Assembly: GCF_947179515.1 (NCBI RefSeq)
Contig: NC_067481.1
Span: forward strand, 5,969,570-6,033,569
DNA from: Apodemus sylvaticus
Taxonomy: Eukaryota; Chordata; Mammalia; Rodentia; Muridae
DNA length: 64,000 bases
Reading direction: 5' to 3'
Shown here piece after piece: positions 11,166 to 21,535 of this stretch. The stretch's first letter is position 1. Every line of letters starts with the position of its first letter. The position numbers and the translations under genes are program-made. The notes beneath the pieces are model-generated. The model did not search any database. It had not been told where the DNA came from and saw only the letters and a program-made list of their open reading frames with translations.

Positions 11166-11304
11166 ACCATGGAGGCGGATGGGGGGGGCGGACAGTGGGG
11201 GGGGGGAGTGCTCCCTGATCCGGTGCTTCCAGCCACCCACCCAGGAACTCTTTGGATCCACACATACATTAGCTTGTTTTTGAAATGCCTTGGCTACTCA
11301 AAGG

Positions 11305-11326
11305 CTGCACACTTCTCCCTCTCTCT

Positions 11327-11360
<34 letters not shown>
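11305..11360. repeat. (CT)n microsatellite
   Basis: A long CT run abutting a minus-strand B2. Confidence 0.9.
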
Positions 11361-11363
<3 letters not shown>

Positions 11364-11541
11364 ATTTATTTATTTAATGTATGAAAGCATACTGTTGCTC
11401 TCTTCAGACACACCAGAAGAGAGCATCGGATCCCATTACAGATGGTTGTGAGCCACCACGTGGTTGCTGGGAATTGAACTCAGGATCTCTGGAAGAGCAG
11501 AGGAGCTCTTAACCACTAAGCCATCTCTCCAACCTGGCTGG
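11360..11541 (-). repeat. B2 SINE
   Basis: Minus-strand B2 from the T-rich tail at 11360 to the head at 11541 (CCATCTCTCCAACC reversed). Confidence 0.9.
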
Positions 11542-11892
11542 GCACTTCTAACCCTTCCCCTGCTACCCCAGGCCTGATAGGGGAAGTGGCCACCCACCCA
11601 AATTCTCCCATGGCTGGTTAGCTTTCTCTCCTGCAGCCTCTTTAACTCATCCTCCTCCCCTGAGCCTCAGAGCGATTCTCTTTCTCCTTTTGCCCAGTTC
11701 CTAGTCCACAAGAAAATCTAAATGCCCTGCCCTGTCTCCCAGGGGATCAATCAAAACCAATTGGGGACAGGGACTTTAACATTTGGACATTCAGATTCCT
11801 GATTAGATCAACTCATTAGAACCAGTCCCCAACAGAGACCCTCCTGTTCCCAGACTGTCCAAGATGTGGGTTTCAATGCAACATAAATGCAA

Positions 11893-12047
11893 GCTGGGCA
11901 GTGGTGGTGCACGCCTTTAATCCCAGCACTTGGGAGGCAGAGGCAGGCAGATTTCTGAGTTTGAGGCCAGCCTGGTCTACAGAGTGAGTTCCAGGACAGC
12001 CAGGGCTACACAGAGAAACCCTGTCTCAAAAAAAAAAAAAAAAGGAG
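11893..12047 (+). repeat. Full-length B1 SINE
   Basis: Starts GCTGGGCAGTGGTGGTGCAC, ends CCCTGTCTC and has a 15-A tail, with little divergence. Confidence 0.93.
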
Positions 12048-12098
12048 GTGTGGCCTTGTTGGGGTGGTGGGCTTTGAGGTTTCAAAAGCACAAGCCAA

Positions 12099-12206
12099 GG
12101 CCAGGCGGTGGTGGCGCACGCCTGTAATCCCAGCACTCTGGGAGGCAGAGGCAGGTGGATTTCTGAGTTCGAGGCCAGCCTGGTCTACAGAGTGAGCTCC
12201 AGGGTC
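12099..12206 (+). repeat. 3'-truncated B1 SINE
   Basis: B1 body ending at GAGTGAGCTCCAGG without the normal 3' end. It abuts an interspersed repeat that begins at about 12207. Confidence 0.85.
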
Positions 12207-12625
12207 AGTTCTGGTGTTCTCTCTTCCTGCTGCCTGAGAATCCAGAGATAGCATTCTCTCCAGCACCATGCCTGTCTGTGCCACAGTGCTTCCCCCCATG
12301 CTGCCGATGGACTAAGCCTCCGGAACTGTCAGTCTGGCCCAGTTAAATGCTTCTGTTTATTTATTTTTTGAAGATTTATTTATTATTACATGTAAGTACA
12401 CTGTAGCTGTCTTTAGACACCAGAAGAGGGCATCAGATCCCATTAGGGATGGTTGTGAGCTACCATGTGGTCGCTGGGATTTGAACTCAGGACCTTCAGA
12501 AGAGCAGTCAGTGCTCTTACCCGTTGAGCCATCTCTCCAGTCCAATGCCCAATGCTTCTCTTTTTAAGAGTTGCTTTGGTCATGGCGTCTCTTCATGGCC
12601 ATAGAACACTAAGACAATCTCTTAG
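12207..12625 (+). mobile_element. Rodent interspersed repeat, split by a B2
   Basis: The end reads like a common rodent repeat: CAGTTAAATGCTTC, then after a B2 (12356-12544) CTTTTTAAGAGTTGC, TTGGTCATGGCGTCTCTTC and ACACTAAGACA. It is probably a non-autonomous DNA transposon or MER-type repeat; I cannot name the family. The B2 flanks share AATGC and CCAATGC-type words. Confidence 0.6.
12356..12544 (-). repeat. B2 SINE inserted in an older repeat
   Basis: Complete minus-strand B2 with the A-tail at 12360-12385 and the head at 12544. It interrupts the interspersed repeat at 12207-12625. Confidence 0.9.
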
Positions 12626-13028
12626 GTACTTTGCTTGTTCTCCTGGGCCACTTTACTGAGGCCACAGTCTCTGTCTCCACACAACTCTTACCTTTGGGTC
12701 TTTTGACCTTGACTACAGCCCAGGATCTTTAGGATTCCAGAGTGCTGACTATGAACACCCACAGCCGTGCGGCTTTGCTGATCCCAGCCACTTCTCTGAC
12801 ATCCTGCATTAGTTTCCAGGTGTGTTCTGAGGGGGGGAGGAGAGCTCTGAGGACTCCTGGCTTCCATTGCTTGGCCTACAGTCTTTGGTGTTCCTTGACC
12901 TGTTTGTGATCACGGCAACCTCTTCTTTTCACCAGGTGTCATCTCTGTTGTGTGGCGTTTGTTCACATCTCTGTACCCATGAACCATAGGTTCGAGAACA
13001 ATGCTTTTGAGGTTAGACGTGCTCACCT
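12626..13028. other. Intergenic, no feature seen
   Basis: Single-copy-looking sequence with no gene or SINE that I can support. Confidence 0.5.
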
Positions 13029-13218
13029 AGCCTGGCGGTGGTGGTGGCACACGCCTGTAATCCCAGCACCCTGGGAAGCAGAGGCAGGCGGATTTCTGAG
13101 TTTGAGGCCAGCCTGGAGTGAGTTCCAAGACAGACAGCCAGGGCTATACAGAGAAACCCTGTCTTGAAAAAACCAAATCCAAAAAAAAAAAAAAGAAAAA
13201 GAAAAAGAAAAGAAAAGA
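13029..13218 (+). repeat. B1 SINE with a long purine tail
   Basis: B1 body from 13030 with a short internal deletion, followed by (A)n and GAAAAA repeats to 13218. Confidence 0.9.
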
Positions 13219-13288
13219 AGAAGTGTTCACCTGTGCACTGTATGTGAAGGCCAGAGGTCAACTCTGGTGCCATCTACCGATATCCATT

Positions 13289-13438
13289 TGTTTTGTTTTT
13301 GAGACAGTCTCGCTGTGTAGCCCTGACTGGCTTAGAACTTGCTATGTAGACCAGGCTGGCCTTGAACTCATAGATATTCACCTTTCCCTGCTCTCTAAGC
13401 ACTGGAGTTTAGGATACGCACTGCCACTGTATCTTGCC
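13289..13438 (-). repeat. Diverged B1 SINE
   Basis: TTTTGAGACAGTCTCGCTG, then GACCAGGCTGGCCTTGAACTC and a decayed end near 13438. Confidence 0.75.
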
Positions 13439-13624
13439 TTACTTATTTTTGAGACATCTCTCCTTGACCCTAGAGCTTGCTGTTTTAGCTAGATGGCGGG
13501 CCAGCACGCCTCCACTCCAGTGCTGGGGCCTCAGGCATGTGCCCTCATCCCCAATTTTTAACGTGGATGCTGAGGACTGAATGCAGGACTCCGTGCATAC
13601 ACAGCCAGCAATGAACCCACTGAG

Positions 13625-13830
13625 CCCAACACCCAAATAATATCTTATGAAATAAAATGTCTTCATGTGGTATTGGGGCTTAAATTCTGCCCCTGTGAAT
13701 ACCTCTGAGCTATGCTTCCAGCTCACTGCACCCAACACCCGAATAATATCCTATACAATAAAGTATATATGTGGTACTAGAGCTTCAGTGTTGGCTCCTG
13801 TGAATACTCTGCCTCGGAGCTACACTCCTA
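13625..13830. repeat. 106-bp imperfect tandem duplication
   Basis: CCCAACACCC plus AATAATATC at 13625 recurs at 13731, and the following sequence (ATAAA, TGTGGTA, GCTTCAGT/AATTCTG, CTGTGAATAC, GAGCTA) aligns through both units with substitutions. Confidence 0.8.
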
Positions 13831-14519
13831 TACATAGTGTGTTGGTTACACGTGGATGCATCCTCCTCCCTGTATAGAAATGTTTCTCAAGCTTCAAGGA
13901 TTGAAAGGGGGAACCAATAAGCTATTAGGACTGTTATGAAGTGACATTTTACACCTTCAGTGTAAAGTTATAACAACACCGGGCATCTTGAACAAGGGAA
14001 CCAGTATGAATAATTCCTGCAGGTTCAGGAGAAAGGACGTTTCTGGGAGGCTAGCACTGCCCAGCACAGTCTCTTCCTTGTATCTGTGGACAGCCAGGCT
14101 CCCTTGCTATTTTGGTTACCTGACCTTCAGATCCTGGCTTTGACCTTGGTTTATGGCATCTTCCGCTTCCTGAGCAGATGGGTTTGTTCCCAGCGCCTGG
14201 AGGAGCAAGGCAGAGTGTCCTGGGGTGTTTCATTTAAGTGTCTTCACTTCTGATCAGATTTCACACAAACTCATCCTCATGGTTCTGGAAGCCAAAGCCC
14301 AGAGTGGGCTAGGGTAGGTGCCACTGGGCCTTTTAGCTTTTAGAAATCACCTGCATTCCTTGGTCTGAGGACTCTTCACGTCCAAAACCACCAATCCAAT
14401 CAATGCATCTTCAGATTTGATTTCAATAGTCATGGCTCCCGCTTCCTTCTTCCTCTCCAAAGGTCCCTGAGACCATTGGCGCCAGCCAGGTGCCCCTAGA
14501 TAAATTTCCATCTCTAGGA

Positions 14520-14590
14520 TCTTCTCCTCTCTCTCTTCTTCTTCCTTCTCCTTCTCTTCTTCCTCCTCTTCCTTCTCCTTCTTTTCTATC
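14520..14590. repeat. Polypyrimidine (CTTCTC)n tract
   Basis: Irregular CTT/CTC-rich tract. Confidence 0.85.
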
Positions 14591-14771
14591 CCAAACCAGT
14601 CTCAAGGATGTCCCTGCATTCTAGATGCTCCTGCACCCATCCACTCTTCTCAAGTTCAGGGGCACAGGCATGTGACATCACACCCAGTTTGTGGAATATT
14701 AGGGATAGAACCCAGGGTTTCTCTCAACTCAACTACATCCTTAGATTCTTTTTGTTGTTGTTTTTTTCTTT

Positions 14772-14772
<1 letters not shown>

Positions 14773-14802
<30 letters not shown>

Positions 14803-14943
14803 TTTTCTGAGACAGGGTTTCGCTGTGTAGCCCTGGCTGTCCTGGAACTCACTCTGTAGACCAGGCTGGCCTTGAACTCAGAGATCCGCCTGCCTCTGCC
14901 TCCCAAGTGCTGGGATTAAAGGCGTGCGCCACCACCGCCCGGC
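14773..14943 (-). repeat. B1 SINE with a (TTTA)n tail
   Basis: (TTTA)8 at 14773-14804, then a well-preserved minus-strand B1 to 14943. Confidence 0.92.
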
Positions 14944-15275
14944 TTGTTGTTGTTTTATTTTTGTGACACAGGGTGTATCTTTATCTGTCCTAGAATTTGC
15001 TGTGTAGACCAGACTGGCCTTGAACTCACTCACAAAGATACTCTTTTTTTTTGTAAAAGATTATTTATTTGTTATATGTAAGTACACTTGTATCTGTCTT
15101 CAGACACCCCAGAAGAGGGCATCAGATATCATTAAAGATGGTTGTGAGCCACCATGTGGTTGCTGGGATTTGAACTCAGGACCTTTGGAAGAGCAGTCAG
15201 TGCTCCCAACCGCTCAGCCATCTCTCCAGCCCCATGGAGATACTCTTGTTTCTACCTCCCAAGTGCTGATCTTCA
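14944..15275 (-). repeat. Older B1 split by a B2
   Basis: B1-like pieces at 14944-15050 and 15236-15275 flank a B2. The 10-bp word AGATACTCTT occurs on both sides, as expected of a target-site duplication. Confidence 0.75.
15050..15235 (-). repeat. B2 SINE inside a B1
   Basis: Complete minus-strand B2 flanked by the direct repeat AGATACTCTT. Confidence 0.92.
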
Positions 15276-15723
15276 CTTCCTAGAGAGAGGCATGGAAGAG
15301 AAATTCTCCTGGCATCCCTGCTGGCCTTGGTCACTCCTGCTGACTTGTGCAGAAGCCTTGGCTGTTTCCTCTGGGTTGTACCACTGTGGCTGAATTGTGT
15401 TCGCTATCCTGACACTACTGAACTGGACTGCTGGTGTCCTGACAATGGGAGACTGAAAGCGCTCCAAAGAACAATCTCTAAACAGGTCCACTTCCCCGTA
15501 TCCTAATAACCTTTCTTTTCCACTGCCTCAGGTGGGTGGTGGGCTAGCAGGGAGGCTAAAGCACCTAGGAACCATCAGTAAAGGTGGGTTTTGAAAAAAA
15601 TCAAAACAACCAGGGCTCCTTCTAATCTGTTCACCCATTCACAAGTCTCTGACTGGGGCCACCAAGAGCTCCTTAGTGAGAGCCGCCCACAGTAATCTCC
15701 CCTGTCTCAGACCTCCAGCACGT
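15276..15723 (-). repeat. Inverted duplication, arm A
   Basis: Its reverse complement matches 46386-46985. Shared words in order include ACGTGCTGGAGGTCTGAGAC, GTGGGCGGCTCTCACTAAGG, ACACCAGCAGTCCAGTTCAG and CCACAGTGGTACAACCCAGAG. A related but more diverged end occurs at about 57325-57480. It is probably an interspersed repeat family (RMER-like from memory, not assigned). Confidence 0.85.
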
Positions 15724-16497
15724 ACTGATGGCATCCCGTACTGATAGGAGCATCCCGTACTGATGGGAGCATCCCGTACTGATGGGAGCATCCCGTACTG
15801 ATGGGAGCATCCCGTACTGATGGGAGCATCCCGTACTGATGGGAGCATCCCGTACTGATAGGAGCATCCCGTACTGATGGGAGCATCCCATACTGATGGG
15901 AGCATCCCATACTGATGGGAGCATCCCGTACTGATGGGAGCATCCCGTACTGATGGGAGCATCCCGTACTGATGGGAGCATCCCATACTCATGGGAGCAT
16001 TTCATACTGATGGGAGAATCCCGTACTGATGGGAGCATTTCATACTGATGGGAGCATCCCGTACTGATGGGAGCATCCCATACTCATGGGAGCATCCCGT
16101 ACTGATGGGAGCATCCCGTACTGATGGGAGCATCCCGTACTGATAGGAGCATCCCGTACTGATGGGAGCATCCCATACTGATGGGAGCATCCCGTACTGA
16201 TGGGAGCATCCCGTACTGATGGGAGCATCCTGTACTGATGGGAGCATCCCGTACTGATGGGAGCATCCCATACTCATGGGAGCATTTCATACTGATGGGA
16301 GAATCCCGTACTGATGGGAGCATTTCATACTGATGGGAGCATCCCGTACTGATGGGAGCATCCCATACTCATGGGAGCATCCCGTACTGATGGGAGCATC
16401 CCATACTGATGGGAGCATCCCGTACTGATGGGAGCATTTCATACTGATGGGAGCATCCCGTACTGATGGGAGCATCCCATACTCATGGGAGCATCCA
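15724..16497. repeat. 19-bp minisatellite (about 40 units)
   Basis: Unit GATGGGAGCATCCCGTACT with variants (CATCCCATACT, CATTTCATACT, ATACTCATGGG, GATAGGAG). A 15-unit (285-bp) higher-order repeat is visible: the run containing TTTCATACTGATGGGAGAAT begins at about 16001 and again at 16286. Because 19 is not a multiple of 3 and the unit lacks stops, all three minus-strand frames are open and give the same 19-residue periodic peptide. These are not genes. Confidence 0.97.
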
Positions 16498-17690
16498 GTA
16501 AGTAATTAGTTCTGTAGGCCTCTGTGTCTTCCTCTTCCTTCTCCTCCTCCTCCTTCCTCAAGGGAGGGGGGGAGTTGAGAGTGGCCTATGTGACTGAGGA
16601 TGATCTTGAACTCTGATCCTCCTGCCTCTGTATCCCAAGTGCTGCGACTGCAGGCCTGCATCACCACACCCAGGGTATGCTAGGCTGAGGATCGACTCCA
16701 GGGCTTGGTGTGTACCAAGCAAACACTCTCACTTCCCAGTCACATCTGCAAGGACCCTTCTGGACACAGTGTTCATTCACAGGCTCCAGAGACTGGGGTG
16801 AGGCCATTGTTTTGCTAACCACAGAGGGAAATAATGTCAATCTGCCATCACTTGGCTCCGGAACCTTCTTTCCCAAGTTCTCCCTTCTCTGGTTTTACCC
16901 AGGCAAACACACCAGGCCCTTGCTTTTCCACAGAATAAGCATTTGTAGTGAGTGGGGCTGGAATCAGGCTTGCTGGGCCTGAGGCGTGAGCCTACAGACT
17001 GTGTGTGTCTTCGGGCTCATCCAGCACCTAAAGAAAAATTGGTTTCCATTTCTGAAAATTACCTAAGAGGGGGAAACTAGCATCGTTGCTAACTATAGTA
17101 CTGACAGGCTTGCAAAACCCCATCCTTTCGCCTGAGGAAGGGATTGGAAGCAGCCCAGCCCGTCCATTCTTAGCCTGGCACAATTTCTGCTCTGCAGAAA
17201 GGGCTCACCCATGGGCGCTGTCACTCCCTTCCCTCCCCGGACACCAGTGGAGCTCTGTGGCTTTGCCTGGAAGCCCAGTTGCTTTTATTCTTTTGTGACA
17301 AGGCTAGACCAGGCTAACCATGCCGCTAGCCACAGACACGGGAAAGAGTCACTCAGTGGAAACATTCCTTAGGCTGCCTCTGAAGTCATCTTCCATTTGG
17401 GCCTGCAGTGGGCTGTGGCCTGGCCTTTGCCCAGCCCTACATCCTGGATACTAGCAGGATAGATGTTTCCTGGTTTGCTCAGGAATCCTAGTCTGACGAC
17501 TTTACCTCCTGATCGGCAGGTCCTAGAGAGAAGAGGGGCTGCAGGAAGCAGGAGCGGCACCCCTGCAATCGGGAGCAGGAAAGCAAGGCTCCCTCTGCGT
17601 CTCAGGAAAGCGTGGTTTTCCCCGTGCTTTTTTGTTTTGAAGTGTTTTCTACTTTCACGGTTCTCAAAATGTGTGTCCTTAGGTGTTTCC
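16498..17690. other. Intergenic, decayed SINE then single-copy
   Basis: A B1/B4-like relic lies at about 16575-16680. No gene is supported in the rest. Confidence 0.5.
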
Positions 17691-17696
17691 CAAAGC

Positions 17697-17719
17697 AGAC
17701 AGACAGACAGACAGACAGT
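17697..17719. repeat. (CAGA)n microsatellite
   Basis: Six CAGA copies. Confidence 0.9.
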
Positions 17720-18450
17720 GGGTTGGCCCTGGTCCTGAGCCAAACAGCGACTTCGAACTAATGATCTGGGCCCGCGTCCGCCTACCTGCGGGTGTCCCTG
17801 GACAAGCACAGGAGACTTCCGGAATGCTGCCCTTAGGGGCGTGCGTCTCTTTTGTGCAAATGTGCACCTATCAGGCTGCTGCAGTTGTAGCCAAATTATT
17901 GAGGGCTCGGGGCAATAGAGGGAGAGGGAGGCAGATGCCCTGATTGACCAAGCTGGAAAAGACACCACAAAGCCAGGAGCGAGGCTCGCCTGCTCCGCTC
18001 TCTCATTATCCACATCCCAAAAATAGAACTTCCCCTTCCCTGGAGGCTCGGTCCTGAAGGTCAAAGCCTTGAATTCTTTGCAGACACGAGCCTAGTCATT
18101 TAAGTAATGATTACACGGGGTGCACCGGACAGCGGGGCCTCGGGACAAGGGCTTCGGCCCACGGAGGCTGGATGAGGAGGCTTCGTGCAGCAGAGCGTGC
18201 GCTGCACCTATGAGTCGAGAAAGCCAGTTTCCAGAAGTGGCATGTCCCTCCGTGCCTCCTCTCAGTGCCCTGAAGTCCTGACCACAGCAACCGTGACTGG
18301 CATCTGAGCGTGAGTTGCGATGTCATATCTCCTTCAAGGCACTGTCAGAAGATCCCAGCTGCTTCCTCTTCCGGTTCAGAATGGAGTGCGGTCACCAAGG
18401 GATCACCTGTCAAGGTGCTGGGCTGTGTGGCTTTCTTCTTCCTGCTTTTT
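17720..18450. other. Intergenic, repeat-poor
   Basis: Moderately GC-rich sequence without SINEs. No exon pair with good splice sites was recognised. Confidence 0.45.
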
Positions 18451-18454
18451 CTCA

Positions 18455-18835
18455 TCTCTCCTCTCCCCTCCCCTCCCCTCCTCTCCCCTCCCCCTCCCCT
18501 CCCTTCCCTTCCCCTCCCTTCCCCTCCCCTCCCCTCCCCTCCCTTCCCCTCCCCTCCCTTCCCCTCCCTTCCCCTCTGCTCCTCCTCCCTTCTCCTCTCC
18601 TCCCCTCCTCTCCCCTCCCCTCCTCTCTCCTCCCCTCCCCTCCTCTCTCCTCCCCTCCCTTCCCCTCCTCTCTCCTCCCCTCTCCTCTCCCCTCCCCTCC
18701 CCTCCTCTCCCCTCCTCTCCCCTCCCCTCCTCTCTCCTCTCCTCTCCTCTCCTCTCCTCTACTCCTCTCCTCTCCTCTCCTTTCTTTGTTTTTCTTTATT
18801 TTGCTTTCTTTCTTTTTGTTTCTCCCTCCTTTAAA
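18455..18835. repeat. Polypyrimidine (CCCCT/CTCCT)n tract
   Basis: About 380 bp of C and T on the plus strand. Open frames on both strands (Ser/Pro/Leu-rich on plus, Gly/Arg/Glu-rich on minus) are artefacts of the repeat. Confidence 0.97.
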
Positions 18836-18865
18836 AGCAGTATCTTTTCTTTTTAAGACAAGGTC

Positions 18866-19070
18866 ACAGCCGGACACACGCCTGTAATCCCAGCACTCTG
18901 GGAGGCAGAGGCAGGTGGATTTCTGAGTTCGAGGCCAGCCTAGTCTACAGAGTGAGTTCCAGGACAGCCAGGGCTACACAGAGAAACTCTGTCTCGAAAA
19001 AAAAAAATCCAAAAAAACAAACACACACAAAAAACCAACAACAAAAAAACAAAACAAAAACAAAAAGACA
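18866..19070 (+). repeat. B1 SINE with target-site duplication
   Basis: B1 body 18868-19000 plus a long A-rich tail. It is flanked by the direct repeat AAGACAAGGTCACA (18855-18868 and 19066-19079). It inserted into an older minus-strand SINE whose remainder runs to about 19170. Confidence 0.9.
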
Positions 19071-19177
19071 AGGTCACATATAGCCCAGGATGACCTTGAA
19101 TTCCTGAACCTCCTCAACCTTTACCTCCTTCTGCTAGGACCCCAAGCATGTGACCCCCATGGCTGGTCCTTGTTTTA

Positions 19178-19179
<2 letters not shown>

Positions 19180-19220
<41 letters not shown>
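19180..19220. repeat. (GT)n microsatellite
   Basis: About 19 GT repeats. Confidence 0.95.
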
Positions 19221-19222
<2 letters not shown>

Positions 19223-19775
19223 GCATGGGATGTCTATTGTTTATGGCTAGATGCGATTATGAGGCAATGAGCCAGAGGTTGATACCTTATTTTCTGAGAC
19301 AGGGTCCACACCTGATCCTGGAATTCACTATTTTTGGTTAAACTGGCTGGCTGGTGATGCTCTGCCTGGCTCTGGGTTGGAGGCATGCCGCTGCACCCAG
19401 CCTTTCTGTGGTATCCAAACTCAGGTGCTCGTGTTTGCAAAGCAAGCACTCTACCCACTGACTCATCCCTCCAGCCCGTGGTTTTGAAGCAAGGTATAAT
19501 GTAGCTCAGTCTGGCCTCAAATTCACTAAGGATGACTTACCTTCCTTACCTTCCTATCTCTACCCCCGAGTGCTGGGGTCGAGAATGTACCACCACAGCC
19601 AACTGGAATATTCATTTATGCATTTATTTATTTATTTAGAAAGGATCCCGCTAAGTAGCCTTGGCTTGCTAGAACTCACTATGTAAACCAGACTGACCTC
19701 AAATTCATAGCTGTCTGCCTGGCTGTGTCTTCTGAGTGCTAAGATTAAAGACATGTGACATCATACCTGGCTGGG
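19221..19775 (-). repeat. Old B4/B1-type SINE relics
   Basis: Decayed minus-strand SINE segments at about 19225-19480, 19485-19605 and 19640-19772, with (TTTA)n at 19617-19640. Confidence 0.6.
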
Positions 19776-20014
19776 ATTTTGATTTTTGCTGTCTCTTATT
19801 TCAAGGCTTGTAGATTGATTGGTTAGCGACATCTCTTTAAAAGAAAAATACGAGTTTGTTTGTTTGTTTGTTTTTTCTCCCCATGCTGGGGATTGGTCTC
19901 AGAGCTTAGTGAGTGCTAGGTAAGCGCTCTACCACTGAATATAAAATATGTATATTTTAAATATACATATATATAAATGTAGAGGGTGCTTGGAAAAGCA
20001 GAGGAGCTTAGAGG

Positions 20015-20375
20015 CTGTGTTAATTGTCAACTTGACAAAATCTAGAATTACCAGAGAGATGAGCCTCTGAATATGCCTGTGTGGATTATCAGAATAGCCT
20101 CATTTCAAGTAGGAAGGCCAGCTGCCCACTGTGGGTGGAGTCCATGTCCTGGACTGTGTGAGGAGCTGGAGGAGCTGAGACGCATACATTCCGACCTCTG
20201 CTCTCTGTCCCTTCACTGTGCACTGTATGAGGTAGCTGACTGGAGCTCTGGCCACAGCAGCTTCTCTCTGGGTGACAGTCTGGAACCTTGAACTGTGAAC
20301 TGAAAACCCAGTTCTCCTACAGTTGCTTTTAGCAAAGGGTTTTATCACAGCAACAGGAAACAAGACCTAGGCAGG
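20015..20375 (+). mobile_element. Diverged rodent MER-type repeat
   Basis: GTGTTAATTGTCAACTTGACA at the left and GCAACAGGAAACAAGACCTAGG at the right. It is related in layout to the better-preserved copies at 28.5 and 54.2 kb. Confidence 0.6.
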
Positions 20376-20399
20376 CAGACCGAGACTGCCTAGTTTCTC

Positions 20400-20582
20400 T
20401 TGGATCCCTCCTCACACACACCCCAGCCCCATTTCATGCATGTATGTCTGTGTGAGGGTGTCTGATCCTCTAGAATTGGAGTTACAGACAGTTGTGAGCT
20501 GCCATGTGGGTGCTGGGAATTGAACCTGGTTCCTCTGGAAGAGCAGCCCATGAGTTTAACAACTGAGACATCTCTCCAGCAC
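20400..20582 (-). repeat. B3-type SINE
   Basis: Minus-strand CTGGGAATTGAACCTGG and GACATCTCTCCAGC head. Confidence 0.75.
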
Positions 20583-20594
20583 ACCTCCGAATCT

Positions 20595-20766
20595 TTATTT
20601 ATTTATTTATTTATTTATTTTGGTTTTTTTCGAGACAGGATTTCTCTGTGTAGCCCTGGCTGTCCTGGAACTCACTCTGTAGACCAGGCTGGCCTTGAAC
20701 TCAGAAATCTGCCTGCCTCTGCCTCCCCAGTGCTGGGATCAAAGGTGTGTGCTACCGGATTTAGTT
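20595..20766 (-). repeat. B1 SINE with a (TTTA)n tail
   Basis: (TTTA)n at 20595-20620 and a near-consensus minus-strand B1. Confidence 0.9.
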
Positions 20767-20969
20767 TTTTCCTTTTTGTTTCTTCCTTAAAACTCCTCGG
20801 CAAGGTTGTTCAAACAGCAAACAAGAGGACTGACACATCTGGAATCCAAGTTCCCTGTAGATATGTGGGCACTCGGGAGTGACAGTTTCCCACCTGATGC
20901 CTCCCTCTGCCTGGGCTTCTCAGGCTGAGGTCCCAGAGGGGCAGATGATCCTGGTGCACACTTAAAAAG

Positions 20970-21153
20970 ACAAACCAGGGGCTGGAGAGATGTTTCAGCG
21001 GTCAGGAGCACTGACTGCTCTTCCAGAGGCCCTGAGTTCAAATCCCAACAACCACATGGTGGCTTACAACCATCCATAATGAGATCTGACACCTTCTTCT
21101 GGGGTGCCTAAAGACAGCTACAGTGTACTTACAAATAATAAATAAATAAGTCT
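20970..21153 (+). repeat. B2 SINE
   Basis: GGGGCTGGAGAGATGTTTCAG head, CCACATGGTGGCTTAC and AATAAATAAATAAG tail. Confidence 0.9.
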
Positions 21154-21279
21154 ACAAACCAGTCTTCCTGACTTCATGGCTAGAAAAATCCCCACATCAG
21201 AACTTGGCACTTGCAAATAAGCACTTTAGGCTGAGTTCCAAATGTAGTGGCATTGCAGATTGAGAATTAAGCTCTAAAC

Positions 21280-21535
21280 TCTAGGTATCATGGCTCACAC
21301 CTTTAATCCCAGCACTTGAAAGGCAGAGGTCGGCACATCCAGGACTACACAAAAAAATGCCGGGCGGTGGTGGCGCACACCTGTAATCCCAGCACTTGGG
21401 AGGCAGAGGCAGGCAGATTTCTGAGTTCGAGACCAGCCTGGTCTACAGAGTGAGTTCCAGGACAGCCAGGGCTACACAGAGAAACCCTGTCTCGAAAAAA
21501 CTAAAAACAAAAAACAAACAAAGAAAAGAAAACCC
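21280..21535 (+). repeat. Truncated B1 followed by a full-length B1
   Basis: A truncated, diverged B1 (21280-21352) is followed by a near-consensus B1 (21358-21500) with an A-rich tail. Confidence 0.88.

Noticed and set aside
15724..16497. CRISPR-like array
   Set aside because: The 19-bp units are directly adjacent with no spacers, and this is mammalian nuclear DNA.
18310..18887. Three overlapping 170-190 codon Ser/Pro-rich frames
   Set aside because: They are products of a CT-only tract with no stops possible in several frames.
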